64,000 nt of DNA from positions 248,001 to 312,000 of the forward strand of contig MU839851.1 of assembly GCA_030411725.1 (NCBI GenBank), given 5' to 3'. The position numbers and the translations under genes were made by a program. Of this stretch, positions 1-11,449 are shown one piece after another. How positions within the stretch are numbered: the stretch's first letter is position 1; each line of letters begins with the position of its first letter. The stretch is from Echria macrotheca. Its lineage: Eukaryota; Ascomycota; Sordariomycetes; Sordariales; Schizotheciaceae. The notes under the pieces are model-generated. The model had not been told where the DNA came from. It searched no databases and saw nothing but the letters and a program-made list of their open reading frames with translations.

Positions 1-605
1 GGCTGGCCGAGTATAAAGTGTTGGTGTCTGGCGGGATAACCGAGGGGGACAGGGTTTTTATCAACGGTGGGATAGGCGGGACGGGGACGTTGGGGGTGCA
101 AATTGCGAGGGCGATGGGGTGTCATGTTACGGCGACGTGTCCGGGAGAGAAGTCAGAGCTGTGTCGGACGCTGGGAGCGGATGTGGTGATTGATTATGTG
201 AAGGAGGATGTGGTGCGAGCCCTTGAGAAGGAGGGAAAGGTGTTCAAGATGGTGGTGGATAATGTGGGTCGGTCAGAGCGGTTGTATGCTGCGTCGGGGA
301 GGTTTTTGGTTGAAGGGGGGGTGTTCGTGCAAGTTGGGATGCCAAGCATTTGGAGAGCGATGTTGGCAATGATTAAGAGGACCATGTTGCCGAGGTTTAT
401 GGGAGGAGGTGTGACGAAGTTCCATCTGTTTTTAATCAAGGGGGGTGAGGGGCTGGACAAACTTGGGGAGATGATGGTAGAGGGAAAGTTGACGCCGCAT
501 GTTGAAAAGGTTTATGAGTTTGAGCAGGTGCCGGAGGCGGTTGCAAAGCTCAGGGAGGGACAGTGCGAAGGGAAGTTGGTTGTTCATGTTGGAAATAGGG
601 ATTAG
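1..605 (+). CDS. Zinc-independent MDR / quinone oxidoreductase-like protein, 3' part
   Basis: The frame is already open at base 3, so the gene enters from the left edge and only about 200 C-terminal residues are seen. A GTG near base 18 should not be taken as the start. The visible part holds the Rossmann fold of the medium-chain dehydrogenase/reductase superfamily: a glycine-rich NAD(P)-binding loop (GGIGGTGTLGVQIA), then ADVVIDY and the conserved C-terminal EFEQVPEAVAKLREG...GKLVVHV block typical of the quinone reductase / reticulon-4-interacting-protein-1 branch. It probably reduces quinones or enones with NAD(P)H; the substrate cannot be told. No intron is visible. It ends about 400 bp from the 3' end of the convergent chitinase gene. 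Confidence 0.85.
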   Translation, partial: LAEYKVLVSGGITEGDRVFINGGIGGTGTLGVQIARAMGCHVTATCPGEKSELCRTLGADVVIDYVKEDVVRALEKEGKVFKMVVDNVGRSERLYAASGRFLVEGGVFVQVGMPSIWRAMLAMIKRTMLPRFMGGGVTKFHLFLIKGGEGLDKLGEMMVEGKLTPHVEKVYEFEQVPEAVAKLREGQCEGKLVVHVGNRD

Positions 606-1010
606 AGGAGGGCGAGATCTGCCTTTCGGCGTGCGTACCAGATCCCAAACAAGTTCACGAGAACTACCTATTTCAGGAGATCCTACCCGCCAGAATTCCC
701 CAAATTTTCGATAATTCGGCACGTTTCCGAATCGCCAACCATCTTGGCTACACCCAAGGCTTTGTGCTGCTCGTCTAGGAAGCCTTCGTGCCCATCACCG
801 ACTTCGGTTAGCAGGATATATGCTGCCTCACACCGTTCCCGCGACCCAGTGTTGCTTAGGACGATCCGAGTCAAGACTGTTGCCGTCTGTATCCTTCTGA
901 TAGGTACCAAGATCATTCGACGAATGGAACACCACCCGAAACAAGAAATAGCTTTAATATACAAGAAGAAGAAAAATAGGTACAAAGTAAATGAGCGGGG
1001 AGGGGACAGC
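606..1010. other. Intergenic, between two convergent 3' ends
   Basis: About 400 bp between convergent genes. It should carry both 3' untranslated regions. I see no further gene or repeat. Confidence 0.6.
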
Positions 1011-2215
1011 TTAGTACAGTCCCCACTCGACATCCTGCCCCTTAACGGTGCCCTGGCACGACATGGACCCCTTGGCGCCGACCTTGCCGCTCCCTCCAAA
1101 GCGCTTGACGGACTCGTTGATGATATCAATAATGTCGGCACTGCCCACATGAAAGTCGATGTTCCCATTCTTGCCTATGCCCTGGACGCCAAACTTGCAG
1201 TTTCCGGCCGACACGAGCTCGTGCTGGTTGCCGACGGCGTTCTCGACCTCCCACTCGCCCGCGTTGGGCGCGTTCTGCAGGTTCGTCACGATCTGCAGGC
1301 AGTCGGCGACCGAGGGGCTGCCGCCGCTCGTCTGGTCGATGAAGCTCGAGTCGCCGCAGTCGTTGATGCCGATGGGCAGCGAGCACGGGTAGTTGGGCTC
1401 GCTGGGATTGGGCCCGCCGGCGCGGTCCCAGGCCTTGAAGGCCATGTCGGCGCTGCACACGGGCAGGCGGACATAGCCCGGCGTCGTGACGTCCTGGTTC
1501 ACGAGGTCGTTGAGCGTGCCCGAGGCCATCGGATCCGCCGCCGGCGCGCCGTTCTGGTTGTTGTTGGCTAGATACGTTTTCACGGCGCCTTGGATCAGGT
1601 CCTGCACCTTGATGCCGCCAAAGTTGCTGCCGTCGAGCGAATCGAGCCCCGGCGGCATGCCGAACTTGCTGGGGAGGCAGCCGCCCTCGGCACAGTCCTC
1701 TGACGAGCCAATGGGCGCGACCAGATAGTACAGCTTGCCGTTGTAGCAGCCCCAGGTCTTGTGCTGCACGTCCGTTTCAATATACTGGCCCATGGGGTCG
1801 GTGGTGCCGCACGGGTAGCCCGAGTCCAGCACGAACGCATACGTGCCCGAGACGCCCCAGATGGCCGGGATGGCGTAGCCGAAGAAGGCGCGCGTGATGC
1901 CCGCGGTCAGGCCGCTGAGGGAGTCCTGGTCTTTCGCGTCGGGGAAATTCGCAATAGCGCCGTGGCCGTCGGAGCCCGGGATGAACTTCCCGTCCGCCAC
2001 GAGCGAAGTCAGCTTGTCGAGCCCGCCTTCGCCAAAGAATAAGTCTTTCAGCCCCGCCTCGGTCGACTTCGCCCAGGCCGTCAGCGCCTGGCCCATATAG
2101 TTGGAGAAGTCGTGCTGGCTTTCGGGCGTCCAGATCGAGCTGCAACCGGTGTCAGTGAGTTTATCTCTCTCCCTTTTTATATTCCTTTTCCATTTCTTTC
2201 TTTCATTGTTTTTCC

Positions 2216-2246
<31 letters not shown>

Positions 2247-2365
2247 GGGGGATTTGGGGGAAATTGGGGGCAAAAAAGCGGAAAAAAAAAACAGGGAAAC
2301 CAACGGGGCGCCATTACAAGCGGCGGGGTCCTTTGCAACGTTAACCCCTNNNNNNNNNNCGCCCG

Positions 2366-2424
<59 letters not shown>

Positions 2425-5400
2425 CAAGAGGTGGAAAAGAGGGGCATAAAAGCGAGACAAGAAAACAGGGAAACCTACGGGTCGCCCTTCGAAGCGGCGA
2501 GGTCCTTAGCTACTGATACGCCTGAGGCGATAAAGGCAAAAGAGGTGTCTTTGAGTGTCGAAATCGCCTCGGCGGAGTTTGCCTTGGCGACAAAGTACGG
2601 AAGCTTGGCCAGAACTGGTTCCGATTAGTATTTCGTTCTCCAGAAAAAACAAGAGGCAAAGGAAAGGGACAGAATCCTACACTTTGTAATAAAAGCCCCC
2701 GAGCCCATAGCCATGCCCAGTCCCAGCACATCAAGGAGGATTTGCAGCCACGTGTCGTCAGGCGGCTTCGGCACGGGCGCGAACTTGTCCTCAAAAGACT
2801 GGAGCGCAGGGTTGATGGACAGGGCGGCGGCGTCGAGAATGCCGGCGTGCATGCTGTCGTACAGCTCGTGGAGGACGACCATCGAGTTCCACATCATGTA
2901 GGCGGCTGGCCCGGACCCCGACCCGATGAAGCCGTCGCACTGCAGCGTCTGGCCGCAGTTGTTGGTGGACAGCAGGGTGCCGCACTCGGCGCTCTCGGGC
3001 CCGTGGATGTTGTTGGAGACAGACTGGGTGAAATGCATGCCGGCGGGCTTGTCGACCGTCTTCCATGTGTTGACCACGTCCTTCCACGCGTCCGGGGCGT
3101 CCACGCCGTTCCAGCGCTGCTGTGCCGTGAGGCCGCGAATATTGACTACGGCCGGGTCGTCGCAGTGGAGCGAGGTCCAGTTGCCGGTCCGCGGCCCTTC
3201 CACGTACGGGTCTGAGCCGGCCTGAACAGCCAGGATGAAGTTGCCCCAGCTGCCGGCCGTCGGCGGGTTTGGGTTGTAGTCTTCGAGGTCACTGGCCCAG
3301 TCAGTGCTGCCGCCCATGTTGAGGTTCTGGTACGTCGTCTTGCGTGACGCCTTGACCTGCGGGCTCATCCAGCCAACCCACTGGTTGCCGTTGTAGACAA
3401 GAATGTTGGTGTTGCTCTTGGGATCGACAAAGTTCTGGTTTACCGTGCCGGACGCGATGATCTCCTTGATCTCGGCGTCCGAGATGTACCCGCCCGTATC
3501 GGTGCACCGACCCTTGGTCGCAGTCGACACCAGGGCCGAGCCCGTGTAGAGGCAGTTTTCCCCGTAGCAGTTGCCGTCCGCCATGCCGTATGACCGGCCG
3601 TAGCTGGTCACGCCGACTACGACCTGGCTGGATGCTACACCGGCTTTTGTGATCTAACGAGCTTTAGTAGGTATTATGGAGGAGAGAGAGAGAGAGATCG
3701 ATCAAACACACATACCATGACCAGGGCGTTGATCGTTTCCGTCAGGTTCACGCCGCTGCGAAGACACAGGCCGGAATCGCACCCAGGCTGCGACCACTTG
3801 TTGTTGGCGTCCCACTGCAATTACGAAGAAAACATGTCAGTGCCTTTCTCGCCGTTATAGATGAGATCAGGTCACATACCTGGCCGTGGAGGTCATATGT
3901 CATGTAGACGATGTAGTCGACCACCTTGCTGATCTTGGCGATTGGGAACCCCTTCAGGTACCAATACGACGCAGGCGCGGCAATCGAGACCGACTTTCCG
4001 GGCAGCAAATTCTTCAGGATGACCAGGAAAGCAAGGTAATTGTCTCCGTTCTTCGGGTCATCGGCGGGAATGTTGGGGATATCAGGAGCCTATAGCAACA
4101 CGGGTTAGATGCATGTATGGAATCGGAAACAGGAGAGTAAACCCACGGCAGGATATTCCCAGTCAATATCGACGCCGTCCAGGCCGTTGGCATTGATAAA
4201 GTTGGCAATGTTGGTCGCCAGCGTCAGCCGGTTGGCCGGCTGCACACCTTGGCGGAAAATGGTGTAAGTGGACGGGCCGGTCGAAAAGTCCCAGCCGCCA
4301 AACGACAGGATCTTCTTGGGGCCCTGCACGCGCTTAAAGTTGCTGAACTCATAGCTCGTCAGCACGTCGCCGAGGTTGACCTTGTAGTCGGGCGTGAGGG
4401 TGCCGAAGCCGAAGTGGAGGTGCGTGTACTTGGACGGGTCGAGTTGGCCGGCATCCTGGTACAGACACTTGCGGCCGAGGTTATAACCCTCAAAATAGGC
4501 GATGCTCCGGAAGACGGCCGGCGCAGCCCCGCGCACGATCTGGGTGCCGCAGTTGGAGATGCAACCGTTGGTACCGGGTGCTGCCGTTCCCGGCGCTCCC
4601 GTGCTCGAGTTCGTGCAGAACTCTGCCGTCGTGCCGCACTGGCCCCAGACGTCGCAGCACGCGTTGAGCGGGCACGGGTTGAGCGTGGAAATGTCGACGC
4701 CGGCGGCCGGCTTGGTGGTGCCGGGCACCTGCGGACCGCATACCGTGCCCGAGACGGCAGCCGGCATAGGCGGCGTCCCCGTGCTGATGCAGATGATGGT
4801 GCCAACCCATATGTTGCTGCACCCGTTCCACGCCCACGTGTTCTTGTTGAAGCTGGTAAGCTGGTCGACCGTCAGGCTGTTGGCCGTGGCGATGCCGGAG
4901 CAGGTATCGCCGGCATTTACTGTGGCCGTGGCGCAGGACCCGTCTGCGTTGGGCTTGGGTGTAAAGTCTGGCAGGGTGCCAGAGGAGCAGCAGATGTGCT
5001 GTTGAGGCTGCAGCGTGGCGCAGAAGTTGGACGCCGTGTTGTACTTGGTGATGTCGGCGCCTGAGATGCCGCATCGGGATGCGAGCGACGCGCAGCTGTC
5101 CCCCGACACTACCTGGATGCTCCTACAGTCGGCGCGGGCCGAGAGCCGGCCGGACTTGATGCGCCGGAGAAGACTGAAGCCGGAGGTGGAGTTGGCACCA
5201 CTACCACTTATACCGCCCACCGTCGAGTTGGTGCCGTTGAGCGCAACCACCAAAGGAGTGGTAAAAAAGGCCGGGCCGGTGATGTTTTTGACCGTATCAC
5301 CATTGCCAAACGAGAGACACTGTGCGTTGGACCATGATTTGAGCGCCTCTTGCACGGGCGTGAAGGTCGAGTTGCTGGTGGCCATGAGTCCGAAAATGTG

Positions 5401-6057
5401 GTCTCCGTCGCTGCCGGGCTCGCAGAGCTGCATGGCCACGCTGCCGCCCGTGTCACGGAGAAGACGGATGTTGTCACGCATGGCCTTGAGGGCGAAGGTC
5501 GCCGTGCCTTCGTTTTGCAGGCCCTTGCCGATGTACAGGCCGACGGATGCCCTGCCTGACTGAGCAAACAGGAAGGCGGTCCGGTTGTTAGGTCCGTAGC
5601 CGCTCGCCAAGTACTGGCGCATTTGCCGGGTCAGCGTGCGCAGGTCAGCCTGTGCGAGTCTGCTGGTGTTGTCGGGCCACCAGCCAATCTGGTACGTGGC
5701 ATTCTGCGTCGTCTGCGCCGGCACCTCAGCGGCCGTTGCGTTGGGGAGGTTGGCCCAGTCAGGGCCGTAGGATGTGCAGGCATAGATTCTGTGCAGTGTC
5801 TGCGGGTCATCAACTGCGTCGTACACAGAAAAGTGGTAAAAGACAGTCTCGTCACAGAACCGGAGCTGGTCAAGGTTGTGGTAGACGGTCCAGTCGTAGG
5901 GATTGGGCCCCGCGACGCTGCAGCGTTTGGGACAATAAGTCCTCCCCTGGTAGGATGGGCTAACCTGCTGTCCAGGCTGCGCCAAGACGAGGTCGGAAAA
6001 CAAGAGGCAGAGAGCTACGCTGCGAACAGCGGCTCTGAGCCAGGAAGGCGACACCAT
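1011..6057 (-). CDS. Killer-toxin-like class V chitinase: LysM x2, hevein-type domain, GH18, C-terminal Hce2 (Ecp2-like) domain
   Basis: Six exons: 6057-4147, 4089-3880, 3814-3716, 3653-2681, 2614-2479 and 2139-1011. They sum to 4458 nt (1485 residues plus stop) with every junction in frame. Residues 1-26 form a signal peptide. LysM domains lie near 311-357 and 375-424 and a cysteine-rich chitin-binding type 1 domain near 440-482. GH18 starts near 515; its catalytic DGVDIDWE is complete, with the acid Glu at 634 just before intron 1. Exon 5 encodes the LPYF...TLKD...VAKD segment seen in zymocin-alpha-like chitinases. The last ~117 residues match Hce2, the Cladosporium Ecp2 effector family (VADC, GEWEV, CKFGV, GAKGSMSCQG, WGLY). 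Known family: subgroup-C chitinases resemble the yeast killer toxin alpha subunit. Inferred role: secreted, acts on chitin of self, host or rival walls. The assembly gap lies inside intron 5. Confidence 0.9.
2226..2425. other. Sequencing gap (10 N) flanked by poly-G and poly-C runs
   Basis: The run of N is 2350-2359. Poly-G spans 2226-2251 and poly-C about 2366-2423. All of it lies in the last intron of the chitinase gene (2478-2140), so no coding sequence is lost. The sequence left of the N (about 2265-2349) is a noisy copy of the sequence right of it (about 2440-2523), including the exon 5 donor region. This suggests two poor read ends placed side by side rather than real sequence. Confidence 0.85.
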
Positions 6058-7346
6058 CGTCGCCAGTGGTGCGAAGCTCCGCCAAAATGAACGTGGAAAG
6101 TTGGAGGGCGGTTTGAAGATGGGCCAGACAGAGTCTCACTGTGACATCGTGTACGTTGGCTTATACTTATTTGATGCCATCGACACGGAGAGCAACATCT
6201 TCCACAGCTTCATTTCACTTTTGCACACGGGGAGCCGAGTTAGGCGTTCCGAGCCGGCTTCTTGGTCGACGATGCGCCAACGTGGGGAAGGAAAGGTCGT
6301 GTCATGGCGTCGGTCAGGGATGAACTGCCAATATTGATACGTGACTGATCCTTCTGTATCACTGTGCGGCCGTCAAGACCTCCTCGTGATTTAAAAACCA
6401 CACCGACCTGCAGAAGAGAGAGGGGAGAGTTGGTGAGGGTAAGGTCGCATCATTATCTTGCTCAGGGGTAAGAGCCTAGGTGATCTTGAGTTTCGACTGA
6501 CAAAAGACCCATGCATGCCAAATGACATTGCCTAAAATAGCCCGCTACTGGGCCTTGTCTCTCGGTGTAGAGGGTCCAGACCGTTGGAAATTATCATCCC
6601 TTGAGGGAGCGTCTGAGAGCTATTCGGTTACACGAAAGCCTGAGAGTTGCGCGCTTACACCCATACAGACCCCTTTCGACTCTCCCAGTAGCTTTCAGTT
6701 CCTATTACACCAACAAACGCCATGGCCCTCTAGTGTCACGATAACCCTGCGGGATCAGTGCCGTATTCCTAGCGCTAATATTACTAGGTGGTAGTTTGCC
6801 AAGACGGCTCCTCCAAGCCGCCCAGAACTTGGCGAGGCTTGTTCGGACTTCGATAGCGCCAAGCGACACAACGGCGCAGACTGCAACCCAACCTTGAACA
6901 AGCAATAATCTCCGCGGTCTTTATTCGATTTTTTTTCTGTCTTCGTTGGTTGAATGAATGAATACCTGTGATGGAACCGTTTTCACTGCTCCAGGTACGG
7001 CAGATGAGATAGGGGTCGGTGGTATCGCGCTGTCCCGGAGCCCCAAAACAACGCCTAGCGGCAAGGCATAATCACCCGCCCAGCTTGGGGAGATTCCCGG
7101 GTCGATGGACTTATGCACCACAATGCCGCTAAAAGACGTTGGAGGCGTTGGACACGGGACGAGACGGGGAGGCTTGAGTCAATGCATTTTGCCTTGCTTG
7201 CCAATGCCTGTCAGATGTCGGCAATGCTCACAGCCATGCAACGCCGTGCAAGCCATATGGTAATAAGATGAGACGGAAAAAACCCGCCCACCCGGTAGTA
7301 TTCCACGCGGCTTTTAGGTACCTATTTCTCTTATTTACAAAAGTAC
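6058..7346. other. Intergenic, upstream of the Hce2-chitinase
   Basis: About 1.3 kb holding the promoter of the minus-strand chitinase. Short open frames here show no recognisable domain. I see no RNA gene. Confidence 0.5.
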
Positions 7347-7354
7347 GGAATAGA

Positions 7355-7754
7355 GGGATTTGATAGGGGTGCACCCCCCTTTTGCTACGGGTGCATCCCC
7401 TTAAAGATAAACTTTTACGCGTAAATCCTCAGATACAAGCGTTTCGGCATATTAGCAATGGCAGAAAAGCCATTAATAAGGGTGTTACGATCTATCAACC
7501 ACATCCTCAAACTTCTATTTACCGGAACATAAAATATAAAAGGTCTCAACCTAATGTATATCCGGGGATTTAACGAGTAACCTAACGACCTTATACTTTT
7601 ACTTTATCAGCCTTTACAAGTTTAATACCCCTTACATATAGCAAATAGGCCTTTGATAAACATATATACAGCTTTCAGGGAAAACATCAACAGTAAAATT
7701 AGAGGGTATATGCGTAATACGCTATGGCGGGGGGATAAACCCCTATCAGATGCC
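7355..7754 (+). mobile_element. Non-autonomous TIR element (MITE), copy 1, 400 bp
   Basis: AT-rich element with terminal inverted repeats of the GGCATCTGATAGGGGTGCAC type, here diverged at the left end. The right repeat is shortened by an internal deletion next to GGGGGGATAAACCCC. It is flanked by a perfect 8-bp target duplication, GGAATAGA, at 7347-7354 and 7755-7762. The interior matches copies 2 to 4 (for example the block around ACCGGAA...GGTCTCAACCTAA) and encodes nothing. An 8-bp duplication is usual for hAT-like elements but the terminal bases are not the common hAT form. The right duplication touches the stop codon of the next gene. Confidence 0.9.
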
Positions 7755-7762
7755 GGAATAGA

Positions 7763-8587
7763 CTACAGCAAAAGTAGACAGACACCCCAGCCAACCGTAA
7801 CTGCCAACCACCCCAACCCCTCCAAGGTCCTACTTCGGGCCGCACTGGGGGCCGGAGGACAGCTCACCACGGGGTTCGGAAGAGAACAGTACGCGGATGT
7901 CATGGCTGCCGATATGCTCGAGGCAGCAGCGGCATCCAGCTTGGCACCGCAAGGATTCGCAGCCGGCAAAGGGGAAGGGGACGAAAGGATGGCGCACGAA
8001 TTGCGACCGTCTAGTTTGGCCGGATCAGGCGTTTTCAGGGTGCCCGTGACATTGTACGTGAGGGCCGAGGTATTGTCGGGGCAGCTACCTGCATCTGCAA
8101 CGAGATCGACTGACGGGGCGCCCTTCTTGGTGGTGAGCCAGACGTGCGCGTCTCGGTTGAGGTAGCTCAGATCAGTCTGGCCGGACTCGGTGTTCGTCGA
8201 GCAGTTGCCGGAACCGACGGTCCAGGTGAGAAGCCAGGAGCCCTCGGTGACGTTGAGCTTGGTGGTGGCCTGGTGAGTCAGGTAAGGGTCCCTGCTGGAA
8301 AAGTTGTCGTTTCGAAGATCTATGGTTCCGACGATTGAGATGTCCGACGCGTTGCTACCATCCGTGGTGCCAAAGGGAAACAGCACGTAGCTGATGCTCA
8401 AGTCGAGCGGTAACGCGAGGAGCGGGTTCTGGATCGCGAAGACGAAGGGGAAGAGTGGTGCGGGCGCGTATGTGGCATTGCGCGGAAAGACCAAGTCAAC
8501 CTCCAAAGTCCGAGGAAATGTGACTTGCTGCGACAGAACCGCACCGGCATAGGCGAGCACGCCCAAAGACGCCTGGAGCGCGTGCAT
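7763..8587 (-). CDS. Secreted, probably GPI-anchored protein of the DUF7136 type
   Basis: 274 residues from the ATG at 8587. The frame is open further upstream, but this methionine begins a clear signal peptide (MHALQASLGVLAYAGAVLSQ). The mature part opens with TLEVDLVFPRN and FPFVFAIQNP, followed by many N-glycosylation sites and paired cysteines. This matches my recollection of the fungal DUF7136 family, whose function is unknown. The C-terminus ends in a hydrophobic tail (LGWLAVTVGWGVCLLLL) after a small-residue stretch, as in GPI-anchored wall or membrane proteins. No intron. The stop codon (7765-7763) directly abuts the target duplication of MITE copy 1, so the 3' untranslated region is now transposon sequence. 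The family name is tentative; secretion and anchoring are well supported. Confidence 0.8.
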   Translation of the reverse strand: MHALQASLGVLAYAGAVLSQQVTFPRTLEVDLVFPRNATYAPAPLFPFVFAIQNPLLALPLDLSISYVLFPFGTTDGSNASDISIVGTIDLRNDNFSSRDPYLTHQATTKLNVTEGSWLLTWTVGSGNCSTNTESGQTDLSYLNRDAHVWLTTKKGAPSVDLVADAGSCPDNTSALTYNVTGTLKTPDPAKLDGRNSCAILSSPSPLPAANPCGAKLDAAAASSISAAMTSAYCSLPNPVVSCPPAPSAARSRTLEGLGWLAVTVGWGVCLLLL

Positions 8588-9553
8588 CCTGTCGGGGGTA
8601 GCGGAATGGCGCAGATAGACAAAAGTAATGGGCGCCCGTTTCCGATTCGAAATATTGGAACGGGAAGAGCAGGAGACGCGACAGAGGAAAGAAGTTTGGA
8701 CGGGACAGAGAGTAAGAGACACTGGGAAAAAAATCACACTCGTCGGCAGTGTCCAATCTCCAAAGCTGCCCGGGGTGGCCAATGACCCTGGGTCCTGGGA
8801 ATGGGACCCTACACAGCCTACCTTACCCCGCGTGGAGGCGAATGCTACGTTCTCGGAATCCTGCGCTAGCCAACCGAGCCCTTGAGGTTACACTGTCGCC
8901 CAGACTTGTGTTACTACGAGGCACAACCGCTGACAGACGCAGGTACATCTCCGACGTCCATATTCTCTCGGCTACCACGTCAGGTACAGACCACCCCAAT
9001 TAAACCATAACCAACGATAAATGCGAGCCGCGGACTCGGCCCGGCCAGCTTGGGATCGGAATGCCATTTTCGGATAACACAAGGCCCCGAAACCCAGCAC
9101 GAGGATTCTCGTCCGGGAGCCTCACAGGAGGATCAAATATTGGCCCAACGCCGGTGCCTTGGGTGAGGTTGAGATGCGGTCGTATTCGGCCAAAGTACCT
9201 ACGCGTACCTTACCTCCTCATGATGACTACATGCCAGTGTATGTCTTGGCGCAATTTTATCACGCGTGTTCAGACTTCTTCTTTGAAGTTGTCGGTGGGG
9301 TGGTACGGTGACCAAGAATAGGGGTAAGGGGTATTGCGGTGGCACAGAGAATCGACAGCAGTTCCTCGAGGGACCTTACCGAGACGCACTCAGGGCCAAA
9401 TGTCCTCTATGACACTAGGACAAATCGGTAAACACCTGCTATCGAGAGAAGTATAAGATAGGAGAATCCAAGACACGATGATCAGGTCCAAATCGAGCTC
9501 TTGATTACTATCCTATTCCTCGTCACGCACCAACAGCCTAATTACCTTGCACC
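8588..9553. other. Divergent intergenic region
   Basis: About 970 bp between the divergent DUF7136-like and LysM genes, so it holds both promoters. A TATAAG-like motif at 9452-9457 lies about 100 bp before the LysM start. No other gene was seen. Confidence 0.5.
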
Positions 9554-10432
9554 ATGTTGTCTCTCAAGTCTTCCCTCATGATGGCCCTGCTGCCGCACCT
9601 GATGCACGCAGCCAGCCTTAGAGCCCGCGACGTCGTTTGCAACTTTGCGACATCCGCCAGCAGCGGCGACACATGCGACTCCTTTGCCGGCGGATGGGGC
9701 CTTTCCACGGCCGACTTCGTGGCCCTGAACCCAGGCGTCAGCTGCCCCAACCTCATCGCCGGCCAGGACTACTGCGTCATCGGCACCGTCACGGCTCCGC
9801 CGCCCGCGAGTAGCACTACTACTACCCCCAAGCCGTCGTCCACATCCACCACCTCATTCAAGACATCCTCCACGTCCACGTCCACCACTTCGTCCAAGAC
9901 TTCGTCAACATCCACAACCTCGACTGCGCCCGCCGGCCCCACAAACACCATGCCTGGCCTCGCGACCAACTGCAATAAAATGTACCTCGTTGCCTCGGGC
10001 GACACCTGCGCCGTCATCGAGTCCAAGTACGGCATCAGTGCCGCCCAGTTTGCCGCCTGGAACACCTTTGTAGATTCTGGTACGTTGACCTCTAATTCTC
10101 AAGCATAGGGCTGGCAGAACTGACATGTCCCCTTCAAAACAGCCTGCAGCAACCTCTGGCTAGGCTACTACGTCTGTGTCGGCGTCCCCGGCGCCGTCAC
10201 GGCAACATCCACCTCGGCCGCGCCGACCCCGACGCCACCGTGCCCGTCGCCGGCAATGCCCAACATCGTGAGCAACTGCAAGCGGTGTCGGCTCGTCCAG
10301 AGCGGCGACACGTGCGACGTCATTGATCGGGCGGCAGGCATCTCGCTCACGCAGTTCCGGTCGTGGAACCCGTTCGTGGACGCCAACTGCAGTAACCTGT
10401 GGCTTGGATACAATGTCTGCGTTGGTGTTTAA
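9554..10432 (+). CDS. Secreted protein with three LysM domains (LysM effector type)
   Basis: Two exons, 9554-10079 and 10143-10432, with a 63-bp intron starting GTACGT. They sum to 816 nt, 271 residues. A signal peptide (MLSLKSSLMMALLPHLMHAA) is followed by LysM 1 (CNFATSASSGDTCDSFA...CVIG). A Ser/Thr-rich linker of about 45 residues comes next, then LysM 2 (YLVASGDTCAVIESKYGI...LWLGYYVCVGV) and LysM 3 (RLVQSGDTCDVIDRAAGI...LWLGYNVCVGV). The intron splits LysM 2, as the intron of the second LysM gene at 58995 also does. Known family: fungal LysM effectors bind chitin oligomers and shield the wall or hide chitin from host receptors. The subgroup-C chitinase lies about 3.5 kb away, a pairing known in several ascomycetes. 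No enzymatic domain is present. Confidence 0.92.
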
Positions 10433-11449
10433 GCATTCTATGTTACAACATCGATGCTTCAAAAGTCTGGTTCTGTTAGCGTACTTGGTGTATTTGGTGC
10501 AGTTAGGGCTGGGGGGTGAGGATATTTAGGGAGAAATAATGATATATTCGGGGTGGCCGGTCTGTTTTACCTTCATGTATATGTTCATAACTCGAACTGA
10601 GGAAATCGTGGCTCTATTGTTTCATGCTGTTGGCCAGCCGCTGATGCCCGTAAAAACATGGGGCCATGATTTGTGCACCTGGGGCTATTTTCTCGCCGGT
10701 GGTCAGTCCAACATCCGACAAACCAATTTTCATCACTCCATCAAATGAACTGGTGGAGCATATCGCTGTCAGCCGGTGCAACTCCCCGTCATGGGTCGCG
10801 ACCAGATTGGAGGGCGAGAAGGGCGTTTGTACTTGTACGGGTAACTCAACTACTAGAAGCCGATGCATGACGTTGAGGTAATAGATGGGAACTGTTGAAT
10901 GTAGTTATTCCTCTTCTTGTGCCGTAGAACTACGCTATGGTGGCTGCGTCGTCCATTTAGGGCAAGCTCTACTCACTCCTAAGACCATCCCCTTGCTAGC
11001 AAGTAACAGTAAGGCATAATCTCAACGACGGCCCCCATATCCCTCAGCTCGCATGGCTGGTAGGTATGTTAGGGGACATGAGGGAACCAGATTTAGGCTG
11101 TTAGCTGCCATTCCTCATCCGCGCAAATTGAAGTCACCACCGCACAATTGTTACCGATGAAAGGCAGGGGATCCCCCAAAGGTGTTGGGTTGAGCGAACC
11201 CTCCCTGTGATAGACTTTCCATGTCAAGTCTTCATTGCATGCGGATATCTGAGTACACATCTGTCCGCTACCTTTTTCTTCATCTTTGCTACCCGCGACC
11301 CCGAACGCCAAGACAAAACTTCTCGTTCCCTCTTCCCGACACTAGCGAAAGTCGTAGAGCCTGATGAGAGAATGGTGAGCAGTCAATTTGACCCGGGTCC
11401 CGACCACCTGAGATGTTGAACTGCTATTTGCAGTTGAAATTAAAAGCAA
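10433..11449. other. Intergenic, convergent
   Basis: About 1 kb between the 3' ends of the LysM gene and the Ulp1-type gene. Only short frames without recognisable domains; no repeat seen. Confidence 0.5.

Noticed and set aside
744..1571. Long plus-strand reading frame
   Set aside because: Antisense to the well-supported Hce2 exon; GC-rich third positions keep the reverse strand open.
2140..2447. Poly-glycine and poly-proline coding across the G/C runs, or a G-quadruplex switch
   Set aside because: The runs flank an N gap inside an intron and the two sides duplicate each other; read artefacts explain them better.
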